NCBI GenBank assembly: GCA_964471235.1
Contig: CAYYGL010000064.1
Span: 1-23,740, forward strand
Source of the DNA: CAYYGL01 sp964471235
GTDB lineage: Bacteria > Calditrichota > Calditrichia > RBG-13-44-9 > J075
Direction of reading: 5' to 3'
DNA length: 23,740 nt
Within the stretch, counting starts at the first letter, position 1; every line of letters begins with the position of its first letter. Below are positions 23,661 through 23,740 of the stretch, piece by piece. The position numbers were made by a program, and so were the translations under genes. Under the pieces are notes generated by a model, which saw only the letters and a list, made by a program, of their open reading frames with translations, was not told the DNA's origin and did not search any database.

Positions 23661-23740
23661 CATATTCCGAAACCATTTTAGCAGGGGGGGGCAATTTCTC
23701 GCAATCACGGTTAAACGGATGTATCCCCAGTGAAAACGGC

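Noticed and set aside
23395..23733. 112-codon plus-strand frame at the right end
   Set aside because: Its second half is translated palindromes (read similarly on both strands), which is repeat DNA, not a protein.
1..23740. CRISPR array, tRNA or rRNA genes
   Set aside because: No regularly spaced direct repeats, tRNA T-loop with acceptor stem, or rRNA-like sequence was seen in any gap by eye.

Overview
The window looks like a chromosomal stretch from a Gram-negative bacterium of roughly even base composition. Canonical Shine-Dalgarno sites (for example AAGGAGGT before the hydrolase), a PEGA-domain protein, a class IV-like histone deacetylase homologue and an rpsU-yqeY-cvpA-mutS2 run suggest a deep lineage around the FCB group (Calditrichota or a neighbouring candidate phylum). 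No rRNA or other marker is present, so this placement is inference.

Region 1 (1-4116, + strand) holds the 3' end of a MalT-like LuxR regulator, a 188-bp MITE-like element, a membrane-anchored dihaem cytochrome c behind a promoter overlapped by a perfect dyad, and an alpha/beta hydrolase. Region 2 (4117-9690, - strand) is core housekeeping: efp, a secreted TPR protein, then the tight run rpsU, yqeY, cvpA, mutS2. Region 3 (9691-13824, - strand) is accessory: a REP-associated tyrosine transposase (RAYT) whose own coding sequence contains a 14-bp inverted repeat, an overlapping XRE-ImmA/PIN pair resembling a toxin-antitoxin operon, and an unrecognised protein with GNAT-like signatures. Region 4 (14144-15091, - strand) is the histone-deacetylase-like enzyme. 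Region 5 (15480-23370, + strand) holds valS, a single-pass PEGA protein, a fused 2Fe-2S/molybdopterin hydroxylase of the selenium-dependent xanthine dehydrogenase type, and a small membrane protein. The window ends in four palindromes in a row.

Intergenic DNA is rich in short perfect hairpins (near 1700, 4030, 7950, 9810, 9965, 10800, 12790, 14010, 15390, 20295 and 23520-23660). With the RAYT gene present, a REP-like repeat ecology is plausible. The deacetylase next to a GNAT-like protein could be an acetylation eraser and writer pair.

No tRNA, rRNA, CRISPR array or complete insertion sequence other than the RAYT gene was found. I see no clearly new multi-gene system. The best candidates for something undescribed are the palindrome-bearing RAYT gene, the deacetylase/GNAT-like pair and the MITE-like element.
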